Shown piece by piece: positions 1 through 6,575 of a DNA stretch of 64,000 nucleotides. The translations under genes and the position numbers were made by a program. Below the pieces are notes generated by a model. It saw only the letters and a program-made list of their open reading frames with translations. It ran no database searches and was not told where the DNA came from. Position 1 is the first letter of the stretch. The number at the start of each line of letters is the position of its first letter. Origin of the DNA: Scandinavium sp051650185 (GTDB lineage Bacteria > Pseudomonadota > Gammaproteobacteria > Enterobacterales > Enterobacteriaceae); NCBI RefSeq assembly GCF_051650185.1, contig NZ_JBOFIN010000108.1:40394-104393 (forward strand). Direction: 5' to 3'.

Positions 1-1
1 G

Positions 2-274
2 CTACCTGCCCTGACGAAAAATGGCTAAAACAGAATTGAATTGATCCACCGACAAATCCTCTTTCAGCAGCCTTTCCAGAAAGGAATTCGGGATAAAAGT
101 AAACCCCTCTTCTTTCGGCAGCGATGGCAATAAAGCCCGAGCCTCCGCTTTAAGAAGTTCTGTTCTGGCTACTGAAGCGAACCGGATGCAGGTTCGTTCG
201 TCTATGGAATTCAGGAAGCGTGAACGCTTGACATCTTTGTGTGTTTCAGGTGGTACAAAACCTTTGTTTCGCAT
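2..274 (-). CDS. Hypothetical phage early protein downstream of cII
   Basis: A 90-residue basic protein that I do not recognise. It is the first gene after cII in the pR transcript, where lambda places the replication gene O. The ATG at 274 is chosen because an AGGTG Shine-Dalgarno lies about seven bases upstream. An in-frame GTG at 283 would add three residues. It has no membrane segment and no cysteine cluster. The stop codon is at the extreme window edge. A role in replication or host takeover is only a guess from position. Confidence 0.6.
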   Translation of the reverse strand: MRNKGFVPPETHKDVKRSRFLNSIDERTCIRFASVARTELLKAEARALLPSLPKEEGFTFIPNSFLERLLKEDLSVDQFNSVLAIFRQGR

Positions 275-297
275 ATAATTCACCTAGTTGAATGCAG

Positions 298-597
298 TTA
301 AAAATCCATCCGGATTTGGTCTGATCGCTCGGTTGCCGCCGGGCGATTTTTCTTTGTGAGAACTGCGGCTACTTCCTTCGCAAGACGCGCCATGTCATCG
401 TCGACAACGCCCCACTCCAGAACAGCCAGAAGCATTGCTATCTTCGGCAGCCAGCTTTCCTTCCAGCGCGTGACCTGCGATTTATCAACGCCTAACTCTT
501 TTGCTACGTTTGAGCCGCCAATGATTGCGATCCTGTTCAGGAGCCATGATTCGATTCGTCGTGCCTCCTGCTTATTGCGGGCTGTTGTACTAGCCAT
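298..597 (-). CDS. cII: CII transcriptional activator
   Basis: A 99-residue homologue of lambda CII, the activator that sets up lysogeny by switching on the cI establishment promoter. The match extends over the whole length: an N-terminal segment ending RIESWLLNRIA, the helix-turn-helix region around VDKSQVTRWK, and the block LAVLEWGVVDDDMARLA followed by RPAATERS. An AAGGA ribosome site precedes the ATG. It follows cro on the minus strand, with a boxB hairpin between them as in lambda. A CII-type binding site lies on the opposite strand inside its first codons. Confidence 0.95.
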   Translation of the reverse strand: MASTTARNKQEARRIESWLLNRIAIIGGSNVAKELGVDKSQVTRWKESWLPKIAMLLAVLEWGVVDDDMARLAKEVAAVLTKKNRPAATERSDQIRMDF

Positions 598-608
598 ATG
601 AGATATTC
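575..608 (+). promoter_or_regulatory. Candidate pRE, the CII-dependent promoter for cI
   Basis: On the plus strand TTGC (575-578), six bases, then TTGT (585-588) match the CII recognition pattern TTGC-N6-TTGC with one mismatch. This is followed by CCATATGAGATATTCC, which resembles the lambda pRE -10 region. In lambda the site also lies inside the start of cII on the opposite strand. Transcription would run antisense through cro into cI. The assignment rests on similarity and position. Confidence 0.65.
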
Positions 609-638
609 CTTTATGAAAATTAAATATTTAGATGGACC

Positions 639-656
639 TTGCGCAATAAGGCGCAA
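639..656 (-). terminator. Hairpin between cro and cII, tR1 position
   Basis: An inverted repeat TTGCGC with a six-base loop and GCGCAA lies just downstream of the nutR boxB and upstream of cII. This is where lambda has terminator tR1. No uridine run follows on the minus strand, so it would not be a classical intrinsic terminator. It may mark a pause or Rho-dependent region. Confidence 0.35.
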
Positions 657-684
657 AGCCTGATTTGACTTTTTTAGTTGGGGT

Positions 685-698
685 GCGCTTTTCAGCGC
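685..698 (-). promoter_or_regulatory. nutR boxB RNA hairpin
   Basis: The minus strand reads GCGCTGAAAAGCGC, a five-pair stem closing a GAAA loop, between cro and cII. Lambda-type N proteins bind boxB hairpins of this form through their arginine-rich motif. The partner site at 2651-2664 has the same loop and the N gene is at 2798. I found no convincing boxA beside it. Confidence 0.75.
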
Positions 699-719
699 TC
701 GATTGGAATGTGGTAGTGC

Positions 720-938
720 TTATGCGGCTTGGTTGCCAGATGGCGGGAAAACATCATCAAAGGTACATTGGCACCCAAGTTTTTCTAACCCGGCAACAAT
801 CAAACGACAATCAGCCAGGCTCGGTGTTCTGTAGTTCAGCTCATAGTTGGCAATCCGTGACTGCCCCCATCCAATAACTGAAGCAAATGCAGCTTGCGAT
901 ACACCTGCCTTTTTTCGCAGCTGTGCAATGTTGTTCAT
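720..938 (-). CDS. cro: Cro-type repressor (XRE helix-turn-helix)
   Basis: A 72-residue single-domain XRE helix-turn-helix protein (residues about 3-57, with GVSQAAFASVIGWGQSRIANYE as the recognition region). It is the first gene of the pR transcript and diverges from cI. By position and fold it is the Cro analogue, expected to bind the three OR operators and favour lytic development. An AAAGGAG ribosome site lies about seven bases before the ATG. It is short compared with the two-domain CI, as expected for Cro. The exact binding specificity is inferred from the shared operators. Confidence 0.85.
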   Translation of the reverse strand: MNNIAQLRKKAGVSQAAFASVIGWGQSRIANYELNYRTPSLADCRLIVAGLEKLGCQCTFDDVFPPSGNQAA

Positions 939-967
939 CGCGATCTCCTTTAGGTCACGTCAAAATG

Positions 968-996
968 ATTATTCACAATATGTGATTAAGTGTCAA
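968..996 (-). promoter_or_regulatory. pR promoter for cro and cII
   Basis: The minus strand has TTGACA (complement of 991-996), a 17-base spacer and AATAAT (complement of 968-973). This is a near-consensus sigma-70 promoter pointing at cro. Its spacer contains the first 15-bp operator, so repressor binding would block it directly. Confidence 0.75.
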
Positions 997-1034
997 TTAC
1001 AAATCGTGTAAATACTGCAATCACATTGCGTGAT
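972..1034. promoter_or_regulatory. OR operators, three 15-bp palindromes
   Basis: Three imperfect palindromes share the half-site TCACA/TGTGA: TTCACAATATGTGAT (972-986), TTACAAATCGTGTAA (997-1011) and ATCACATTGCGTGAT (1020-1034). Centre spacings are 25 and 23 bp. They lie between divergent cro and cI, as expected for OR1-OR3. The same motif recurs at 2532-2598. Confidence 0.85.
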
Positions 1035-1046
1035 AATATTAACGGT

Positions 1047-1697
1047 ATGAAAACTATGCATGAAATTATCGGCGAGCGGATTAAGTCCCTGCGAGAAGAA
1101 AAGGGCTATAGCCAGGCTCAGTTAGCAAAGCTTTGTGGCTGGGCGGCACCGTCACGCCTTGGAAACTATGAGCTTGGGACCAGGAAGGTAAGCGCAGATG
1201 ATGCGGTGATACTTGGTGAGGTTCTTGGCGTTTCGCCGTCGCTGATTCTATTTGGTGACGAAGTCGGCCCTGTCTACAAAAAGTACGAATATCCACTCTT
1301 CTCCCATGTTCAGGCTGGCATGTTTTCAACAGAGTTCGGCACATTTACTGACCGTGATGATGCTGACGTTTGGGTGAGTACAACCAAGAAGTCCAGCTAT
1401 CAATCCTTTTGGCTTGAGGTTGATGGCAACTCAATGACAGCACCGGCGGGTTCCAAGCCTAGCTTCCCGGAAGGGATGTTGATTTTGGTTGACCCAGATC
1501 AGCCGGTTGATCCAGGTGATTTCTGCATTGCGCGTCTGGGTGGTGATGAGTTCACGTTCAAGAAGCTGATACGTGATGGCGGCATGAGCTATTTACAGCC
1601 GCTGAACCCCCAGTTTGGTCTGATACCGTGCAATGAGCATTGCCGGATTGTAGGTAAGGTTGTCGCCTCACAGTGGCCTGACGAGACGTTTGGGTGA
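1047..1697 (+). CDS. cI: CI phage repressor, S24 autocleaving
   Basis: A 216-residue repressor that maintains lysogeny. It has an N-terminal XRE helix-turn-helix (about residues 5-60) and a C-terminal S24/LexA-type domain. The cleavage site is Ala90-Gly91 in SHVQAGMF. The catalytic serine is at about 129 in DGNSMTAP, and the lysine is at about 172 in DEFTFKKL. The protein should dimerise, bind the OR and OL palindromes, and self-cleave during the RecA-mediated SOS response. ATG 1047 is chosen because it begins just past the third operator. ATG 1056 is an alternative. A longer frame opening at 990 would run through the operators. Confidence 0.93.
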   Translation: MKTMHEIIGERIKSLREEKGYSQAQLAKLCGWAAPSRLGNYELGTRKVSADDAVILGEVLGVSPSLILFGDEVGPVYKKYEYPLFSHVQAGMFSTEFGTFTDRDDADVWVSTTKKSSYQSFWLEVDGNSMTAPAGSKPSFPEGMLILVDPDQPVDPGDFCIARLGGDEFTFKKLIRDGGMSYLQPLNPQFGLIPCNEHCRIVGKVVASQWPDETFG

Positions 1698-1818
1698 TGA
1701 GCACGGTGCTAAATCCGCCTCAAAAACCAAAGTTGGATGACTATCACGGCAAGATTGGTAAAGGACAAGCCGAGAGCAACCCAAGTTAAAACACTTACGC
1801 TCTCCATTCGGAAACCTC

Positions 1819-2226
1819 ATGACGATTGACAGATTTCTTGCAATTATAGCAACAACGGTATCATTTATTGCAATTCCAGCAAGTGGATTCATAAGCTACA
1901 GATACGCAATTTTAGGGGAGCGCCGTAAGGAATTTAACGCCGTCGCTGATAATGTTCGCCATAAGTTACGTGAGCACCAAAGGCATATGGAGCAAAATAT
2001 TTACCCATCTGGTGCGTATATAGAGTTATCACAGAAGGATTTTGACACCCTGGCAGATGTAGCATATGAAAGGGACCGAAAAACGATCCGCGCGTTGTGC
2101 GATAAATATCAAAAAGCCCTCCACTCCAGCGTAACCGTTGATGAGCATGGAGACTATGACATTTTAGGGTTTGATGAGGCCCAGGGATTACTCGCAGAAC
2201 TAATGCCCCTCATAGAAAGAAAATAA
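1819..2226 (+). CDS. Putative membrane-anchored protein beside cI
   Basis: A 135-residue protein of unknown function. One hydrophobic segment (about residues 7-30) is followed by a charged domain that is probably helical. It lies downstream of cI in the same direction and ends at a terminator hairpin, so it can be expressed in the lysogen. Lambda has the exclusion genes rexA and rexB in this position. A superinfection-exclusion or lysogenic-conversion role is an inference from position and the membrane anchor; no family motif is visible. The 120 bases between it and cI hold nothing else convincing. Confidence 0.65.
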   Translation: MTIDRFLAIIATTVSFIAIPASGFISYRYAILGERRKEFNAVADNVRHKLREHQRHMEQNIYPSGAYIELSQKDFDTLADVAYERDRKTIRALCDKYQKALHSSVTVDEHGDYDILGFDEAQGLLAELMPLIERK

Positions 2227-2227
2227 C

Positions 2228-2247
2228 CCGGCCACCGCGCCGGGTTT
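2228..2247. terminator. Terminator between convergent phage genes
   Basis: CCCGGC, loop CACC, GCGCCGGG and then five thymines on the plus strand, immediately after the stop of the gene ending at 2226. The minus-strand gene ends at 2248. It may serve both directions. Confidence 0.75.
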
Positions 2248-2460
2248 TTACTGCCCTTTCCTCACCATCTCAGCAGCGTCGCGCAACAAGCCTTTGTGAA
2301 TGGTGTTGCCCACAGCCTTGCGCTTGCCTTCCAGAAAACCAACGATGTTATCCCGGTTAATCTCGATGCCATTGTAGATTAGCTCAAGTACCACCCCGCC
2401 AACTTCGCCAGCGATGAAAGCCACGCGATCTTCCTTCAGTTCGTCGATTTCTTCTTTCAT
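2248..2460 (-). CDS. Small hypothetical phage protein between cI and OL
   Basis: A 70-residue soluble protein beginning MKEEIDELKEDRVAF, not recognised. The ATG at 2460 has a GAGGA Shine-Dalgarno eight bases upstream. The frame is open further upstream but would run through the OL operators, so I reject longer starts. It is transcribed away from OL, opposite to N, and ends at the shared terminator. Its acidic start and central VGGVVLELIYNG segment give no family assignment. Like its neighbour it may be expressed in the lysogen. Confidence 0.6.
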   Translation of the reverse strand: MKEEIDELKEDRVAFIAGEVGGVVLELIYNGIEINRDNIVGFLEGKRKAVGNTIHKGLLRDAAEMVRKGQ

Positions 2461-2531
2461 ATCCGCGTCCTCATTGATTTTTTTTATGAGCATATCACGG
2501 AAGCAATAAAAATAAATAACCACGAAAAACA

Positions 2532-2598
2532 TACACATAATGTGTGATAGATAAATTATACACATTTTGTGATTGACCAATGAATCACAATACGTGAA
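2532..2598. promoter_or_regulatory. OL operators, three palindromes
   Basis: Three copies of the OR motif: TACACATAATGTGTG (2532-2546), TACACATTTTGTGAT (2559-2573) and ATCACAATACGTGAA (2584-2598). The last lies inside the pL spacer. Finding the same half-sites at both loci shows that one repressor controls both early promoters. Confidence 0.8.
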
Positions 2599-2601
2599 TA
2601 T
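2573..2601 (+). promoter_or_regulatory. pL promoter
   Basis: TTGACC (2573-2578), a 17-base spacer and GAATAT (2596-2601), pointing towards the N gene. The spacer is covered by an OL operator. Confidence 0.65.
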
Positions 2602-2650
2602 TAACTTCATCAACAGGACGCAACATTCACCAGGACGGTGATTCAATCGA

Positions 2651-2664
2651 GCACTGAAAAGTGC
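2651..2664 (+). promoter_or_regulatory. nutL boxB RNA hairpin
   Basis: GCACTGAAAAGTGC forms a five-pair stem with a GAAA loop between pL and N. It differs from nutR boxB only by one compensated base pair (CA..TG against CG..CG), which supports a conserved RNA structure. A further inverted repeat, 2703-2730 (GCCAA...TTGGC), follows without a T-run. Confidence 0.75.
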
Positions 2665-2797
2665 AACAAACCAAACGAGGTGGGTTTGGGGTATAGGCAG
2701 AAGCCAACCTCTTCGGCAGAGGCGCTTGGCAATGAGTAAGCGATCAGGGTTAGCCGCCTGACTGTCTGTACCACCAAAACCATTTCAGGAGGTCACC

Positions 2798-3151
2798 ATG
2801 ATTAAGCAGCAGAACATCAAAAGCAATGCGCGTTCTCGTCGTGATGCTCGTCGCAAAGAGAAACAGGTAGCGTTTGCAGCGGCTAACCCAATGATGGTCG
2901 GTCGTCACTATGACGTTGACATGACTCCGGTAGAGATTGACCAACGAGCCGGATATGAACCATCCCCTATAAAGTTCATCGCTCAGGATGCTGCCTGGCA
3001 GCGTCAGGAGTACAAACGCCAGATTGAACGCGCATCAGTACTGTATACGCATGAGTTCGGACGTAAACAGGTAGAAATCGGCGGGTGTCTGTCACAGGTT
3101 GCAATCTACGCCGCTGGGCATCGCGGGAGTAAATCGATTACGGCGCGTTAA
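2798..3151 (+). CDS. N: Antitermination protein N
   Basis: A 117-residue homologue of lambda-type N, the RNA-binding protein that lets host RNA polymerase read through early terminators. The N-terminal arginine-rich motif ARSRRDARRKEKQ (residues 11-23) is followed by AAANPMMVG, matching the RRERRAEKQ...AANPLLVG pattern of lambda N. The C-terminal block GGCLSQVAIYAAG...SITAR is typical of longer N proteins. An AGGAGG ribosome site precedes the ATG. It is the first gene of the pL transcript, and its two boxB targets are at 2651 and 685. Confidence 0.92.
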   Translation: MIKQQNIKSNARSRRDARRKEKQVAFAAANPMMVGRHYDVDMTPVEIDQRAGYEPSPIKFIAQDAAWQRQEYKRQIERASVLYTHEFGRKQVEIGGCLSQVAIYAAGHRGSKSITAR

Positions 3152-3197
3152 GCAGCTCTTTGCGAAGGGCTGACGGTAAACAAACAGAGAGGTGAGT

Positions 3198-3428
3198 ATG
3201 GAAGATAAGTATTGCCTTGGAGGGGTTGATCTCGAATTAAGCGTGTATCGAGACATTCTTGAGATAGTAGCACCGGCAGTAATCCGCGTTGTGGAGTCAT
3301 CCATTGCTGGCGGGGATGGCGATGAGCAAGTTAAGCAGAAAGCAAAGCTTGCTTGCACCGCCGTTGTTCAGGCTTTATCTGGTGTTGCTGTAGATATTAA
3401 AACGAAAGGAACCCCACCGATTTCTTAG
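3198..3428 (+). CDS. Hypothetical phage protein in the pL operon
   Basis: A 76-residue protein without a recognised domain. The ATG at 3198 has a GAGAGG ribosome site; a GTG two codons earlier is less well placed. A mid-segment (ILEIVAPAVIRVVESSI) is hydrophobic but too polar overall for a confident membrane helix. It follows N and overlaps by 32 bases the 3' end of a minus-strand ORF. Confidence 0.6.
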   Translation: MEDKYCLGGVDLELSVYRDILEIVAPAVIRVVESSIAGGDGDEQVKQKAKLACTAVVQALSGVAVDIKTKGTPPIS

Positions 3429-3585
3429 GGCTTCCGATTTTTTCCATAAATTCTTCGTCCTGAAGAAGTTCTTCAAATTCTTTTTCATAGCGAACAAGGT
3501 TCTGAAGATAGGACTTTGGTGAGTATTTCTGTTCTTTGGTCGCCATGTATGCGATGGCCAGTTCTTTAGCGGTGTACTCGCTCAT
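3397..3585 (-). CDS. Small hypothetical protein, antisense within the pL operon
   Basis: A 62-residue charged protein, MSEYTAKELAIAYMATKEQK at its start, with an AAGGAA ribosome site seven bases upstream of the ATG. It runs against the direction of the surrounding operon. The composition looks like a real soluble helical protein rather than a shadow ORF. It must have its own promoter, and transcription from pL would oppose it. The function is unknown. Confidence 0.5.
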   Translation of the reverse strand: MSEYTAKELAIAYMATKEQKYSPKSYLQNLVRYEKEFEELLQDEEFMEKIGSPKKSVGFLSF

Positions 3586-3686
3586 TAATCATTCCTTAAT
3601 TGTCTGTGGAATAACCAATTTAGCAATTTCCTTTGTCTGTGGAAAGCAGGGAAACCACGCGCCGGGCGTGGATAAATATCCCGGCA

Positions 3687-3714
3687 AAGCCAAGTCGCCA
3701 AGTGCGGCTTTTTT
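3687..3714 (+). terminator. Possible early terminator in the pL operon
   Basis: AAAGCC and GGCTTT enclose a 14-base loop and run into a T-tract. It lies in a 258-base gene-poor gap (3586-3843) that also holds a GCCGGG/CCCGGC inverted repeat and two direct copies of GGCGCTTT. N antitermination would be needed to pass it. The stem is short, so support is modest. Confidence 0.35.
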
Positions 3715-3843
3715 ATTAGATACCCAAGGCGCTTTACGAGGCGCTTTCGTTATCTAACGGCGGCTATCCACCGCTATATCGGCAATTGCGCCGGATGCAT
3801 TTATCAACTGTTCAGTTTGCCGCGTTAAGGCTAAGAGAGAAAC

Positions 3844-4116
3844 ATGAAGATTGATTTTGATGTGAGTGCTGCTGGCGTTGATGTTTCAACCAGCGGTTAT
3901 CGAGACCACCTCAATTTAGAGGTTCGCGGAGTTGAGATATCAGACCTCCTTTCGAGTATTGATGAAACCGTTCTCTTCGATGGAATAGACCTCGAAGATT
4001 ATATCGATTGGGCCGACGGTAAAGGGAAAGCGCCCGATGTTTTAGGCCGGCTTGATGCTGATGAAGTTATCGCATGGCTGCGCAGCAACGGTCACCTTGA
4101 GGAGCAAGAATCATGA
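3844..4116 (+). CDS. Hypothetical acidic phage protein
   Basis: A 90-residue strongly acidic protein rich in Asp and Glu, with a GAGAG ribosome site. It is not recognised. The acidic character is seen in DNA mimics and nuclease inhibitors, but there is no sequence match to support that. Its stop overlaps the next start as ATGA, implying translational coupling. Confidence 0.6.
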   Translation: MKIDFDVSAAGVDVSTSGYRDHLNLEVRGVEISDLLSSIDETVLFDGIDLEDYIDWADGKGKAPDVLGRLDADEVIAWLRSNGHLEEQES

Positions 4117-4265
4117 CAATTAATCACCCTCTTCTTCGTAAAGCTCAAGAGAAAGCCCGTACAGCTCGTCAGAACCGCGACGGTGCCAAGTGGATGGAAG
4201 CCAACGAAGAGATGAAGAAAGCCGCTGGCATGCCGTGGTATCGCTCGCAGCGTAACGCGCACTAA
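4113..4265 (+). CDS. Small basic phage protein (50 aa)
   Basis: A 50-residue ORF beginning MTINHPLLRKAQEKARTARQ and ending WYRSQRNAH. It overlaps the stop of the preceding acidic gene by four bases. It is basic and helical, unlike its acidic partner, which may suggest that the two products interact. A ribosome site GAGGAGCAAGAATC lies inside the upstream gene. It is too short for family assignment. Confidence 0.55.
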   Translation: MTINHPLLRKAQEKARTARQNRDGAKWMEANEEMKKAAGMPWYRSQRNAH

Positions 4266-4338
4266 CCCCCTTCCACTTTCAACGACCAGGCAGACAACAA
4301 GTTGCCGGGATTCGTGCACTAAAAATTCAGGAGAAACC

Positions 4339-5427
4339 ATGAGCGAAGTAACGGATTTAACCGTCATTGAGATTAAGCCGGAACAGGCTCCGGTGCTGTA
4401 CGCACCAAACGGGCTGGATGCTTATCTTGAGCAGATCCGGCAGCAGGTCAACGAAGTTCCCGACCTGAGCACCAAGAAAGGCCGTGACCGTGTCGCCTCT
4501 CTGGCGGCGTCAGTATCCCGCAGCAAGACCGCAATCGAAAAGCCAGGACGTGAATACCTCAAGCGCCTGAAAGAGGCAGTGAAGCCAGCAGAAGCCGAAA
4601 TTAAGCGCTTCGTTGATGCATGTGACGAGTTGCGCGACGCGACCCGCCGCCCTCTCACCGAATGGGAAGAAGAGCAGGAACGCATCAAGGCTGAAGAAGC
4701 CATGAACGCTATGCACGCCGAAGCGCTGGAAATTAACGTCGCATTCGATCGTCATCGCGCCGAAAAGCTCGAAGCAGACCACGAAATGGCCCTGCTGATG
4801 AACGACGCTTTCGACCGTGACCGCGAAGAGCAGCGCCGCCTGGCGGAACAGGCTCAGCGTGAGCGTGATGAAAAGATCCAGCGAGAAGCCGCTGAAAAAG
4901 CCACTCGTGATGCTGAAGAAAAAGCCAACCGTGAACGCCAGCAGCACCAGGATGCACTTAGTGAGATCAGCGGTATTCAGCAGCAGGTGATCATCGCTCA
5001 GTCTGGCCGTTTAGGTGTTCGCCAGGGCGGGACAATCCAGTGCATTAAAGACACGCTGGCTGAAACTGAGGCGTGGCCTATTGATGAGCGCTTTGGCTCA
5101 TTGATGGTTGCGGCTGAAAATGCCAAGCAGCAAGCAATTGCACAAATTAAGCAATTGCTGAACAACGCAGAAACAATTCAAAAACAGCAGGAAGAAGCTG
5201 ATCGCATTAAGCGTGAAGCCGAACAGAAAGAGCAGGCTCGCCTGGCTGAAGAGAAACGCATCGCCGATGAGAAAGTCAAACGCGAAGCCGATGTTGAGCA
5301 TCGTCGTACAGTTAACCGCCGCGTCATTGCCGATCTGATTGTTCAGGGCATCCCTGAAGAATTCGCGCAGAAAGCTATGCTGGCAATCGCTGGCGGGAAA
5401 GTGGCTGACGCGCACATCAAATACTGA
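4339..5427 (+). CDS. Phage coiled-coil protein in the recombination region
   Basis: A 362-residue protein, mostly long coiled coil (residues about 110-330), rich in Glu, Arg, Lys, Ala and Gln, with repeated EEQ.R and AEEK motifs. Similar proteins precede erf-type recombinases in lambdoid phages and are often mis-annotated as TolA-like because of their composition. No membrane segment is present, so an envelope role is unlikely. The N-terminal 100 residues look globular and the last 50 (FAQKAMLAIAGGKV) form a small conserved end domain. The function is unknown; a link to DNA recombination is inferred from gene order. Confidence 0.75.
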   Translation: MSEVTDLTVIEIKPEQAPVLYAPNGLDAYLEQIRQQVNEVPDLSTKKGRDRVASLAASVSRSKTAIEKPGREYLKRLKEAVKPAEAEIKRFVDACDELRDATRRPLTEWEEEQERIKAEEAMNAMHAEALEINVAFDRHRAEKLEADHEMALLMNDAFDRDREEQRRLAEQAQRERDEKIQREAAEKATRDAEEKANRERQQHQDALSEISGIQQQVIIAQSGRLGVRQGGTIQCIKDTLAETEAWPIDERFGSLMVAAENAKQQAIAQIKQLLNNAETIQKQQEEADRIKREAEQKEQARLAEEKRIADEKVKREADVEHRRTVNRRVIADLIVQGIPEEFAQKAMLAIAGGKVADAHIKY

Positions 5428-5435
5428 GGTAAGTC

Positions 5436-5618
5436 ATGCTTCCAGCTCAATTAGCAAGGACACCAAAACAAAGCCATCTGAAACGCAAGAGCCTGCTTGT
5501 CGAGGCTCTCTACTGGCGCGATGAAGGCAACAGAAAGATGAAGCGCGTTTGTCTCAGCATGGCGCGGGATGAGCGATTAAACAAAGGCCTTTTCCTCGGC
5601 GATGAATTGCCGTTCTGA
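5436..5618 (+). CDS. Small basic phage protein
   Basis: A 60-residue lysine- and arginine-rich protein, eight bases after the coiled-coil gene and seven before erf, with GAGG before its ATG. Small basic proteins are common beside phage annealing proteins. No motif identifies it. It was probably co-translated with its neighbours. Confidence 0.6.
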   Translation: MLPAQLARTPKQSHLKRKSLLVEALYWRDEGNRKMKRVCLSMARDERLNKGLFLGDELPF

Positions 5619-5625
5619 GGTAATT

Positions 5626-6252
5626 ATGGACACAAAAAAAGTCTATGCGGCGATAAGCGGGGTTGCCTCTCAGCTTGCCGAACAAGGCATTCAAAAAGCC
5701 CGCAAGCAAGGCAGCCAGGTTAACTACGCGTTTCGTGGAATTGACGATGTCTATAACGCGCTGGCTCCGGCGCTAGTGAAACACAAACTACTGATCCTTC
5801 CTCGCTATACGGAGCGAACCTGCGTAGAACGCCAAAGCAAAAGCGGTGGCGCGTTGTTTTACATCACTGTCCGCGGTGATTTCGATTTCGTTAGCACCGA
5901 AGATGGTAGCGTTCACTCGGTGACGACTTACGGAGAGGCAATGGATAGCGGAGACAAGGCCACCAACAAAGCCATGTCTATTGCCTATAAATACGCTGCA
6001 TTCCAGGCTTTCTGCATTCCTACTGAAGAGACCGCCATTGACCCTGACGCATACTCTCATCAGGTTCAGCCAGCTAACGCTGATCAAATCCTTTCAGAGT
6101 TCACTCAGTACGCAGGGAATGAGAATGACGGGAAGAAATTGCAGGCACGTTATAGCGAAGCCTGGACACGACTGAACGGCCATGCCGACCACCAGGCTAA
6201 GTGCAAAGACGTCACCGGAATTCGGCTCAAAGAGCTGAAACAGACGGCATAG
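5626..6252 (+). CDS. erf: ERF family single-strand annealing protein
   Basis: A 208-residue member of the ERF superfamily of phage recombinases, which anneal complementary DNA strands during phage recombination and circularisation. The signature region is NYAFRGIDDVYNALAPAL followed by the block VTTYGEAMDSGDKATNKAMSIAYKYA, typical of ERF proteins. The ATG at 5626 is preferred because GAGG precedes it. A frame open 24 bases upstream overlaps the preceding gene. No exonuclease partner is evident in the operon. Confidence 0.88.
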   Translation: MDTKKVYAAISGVASQLAEQGIQKARKQGSQVNYAFRGIDDVYNALAPALVKHKLLILPRYTERTCVERQSKSGGALFYITVRGDFDFVSTEDGSVHSVTTYGEAMDSGDKATNKAMSIAYKYAAFQAFCIPTEETAIDPDAYSHQVQPANADQILSEFTQYAGNENDGKKLQARYSEAWTRLNGHADHQAKCKDVTGIRLKELKQTA

Positions 6253-6293
6253 CCCGCCAATCTCACCACAGGACGGCCCCGCCCGTTACCGCT

Positions 6294-6575
6294 ATGAAAC
6301 CAGAATCGATCCTCAACATTCTGCGCAAAGATGCGCGGAACAACATCACTGCGTTTCACCGCAGCCAAACGGTGCGAGGCGCACGTGCTCACACCGGGGG
6401 TATAACGCTTAACTACCACGAGCCCTATTACGAAGGATGGGCTCCTGCTCTTGCGATGCAGGAGGTTTTTATCGGTGCCGCAGAACTCAGCCAGATTGAG
6501 AAATTCCTGACGGTTGAGTCATGGGGTAACGGGAACATCGGCGGCCGCATCTATCGCCTTAAGGAGCAGCAATGA
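6294..6575 (+). CDS. Hypothetical phage protein
   Basis: A 93-residue protein starting MKPESILNILRKDARNN, placed between erf and a SANT-like gene. It is not recognised. It has two aromatic stretches (LNYHEPYYEGWAP and IGGRIYRL). The frame upstream of ATG 6294 is open but overlaps the erf end without a better ribosome site. It overlaps the next gene by four bases (ATGA), so translation is probably coupled. Confidence 0.6.
   Translation: MKPESILNILRKDARNNITAFHRSQTVRGARAHTGGITLNYHEPYYEGWAPALAMQEVFIGAAELSQIEKFLTVESWGNGNIGGRIYRLKEQQ

Noticed and set aside
1697..1789. 30-codon ORF overlapping the cI stop as TGATG
   Set aside because: Too short to support, no conserved features, and no independent ribosome site other than the cI end.
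2703..2730. Inverted repeat GCCAA...TTGGC after nutL as a terminator
   Set aside because: No T-tract follows and the stem is interrupted; it may be a structured part of the nut region.
5436..5524. 61-codon plus-strand ORF overlapping the end of the phage coiled-coil gene
   Set aside because: It is out of frame with both neighbours, overlaps their coding sequence and has no ribosome site; the 60-residue ORF at 5436-5618 explains the region better.
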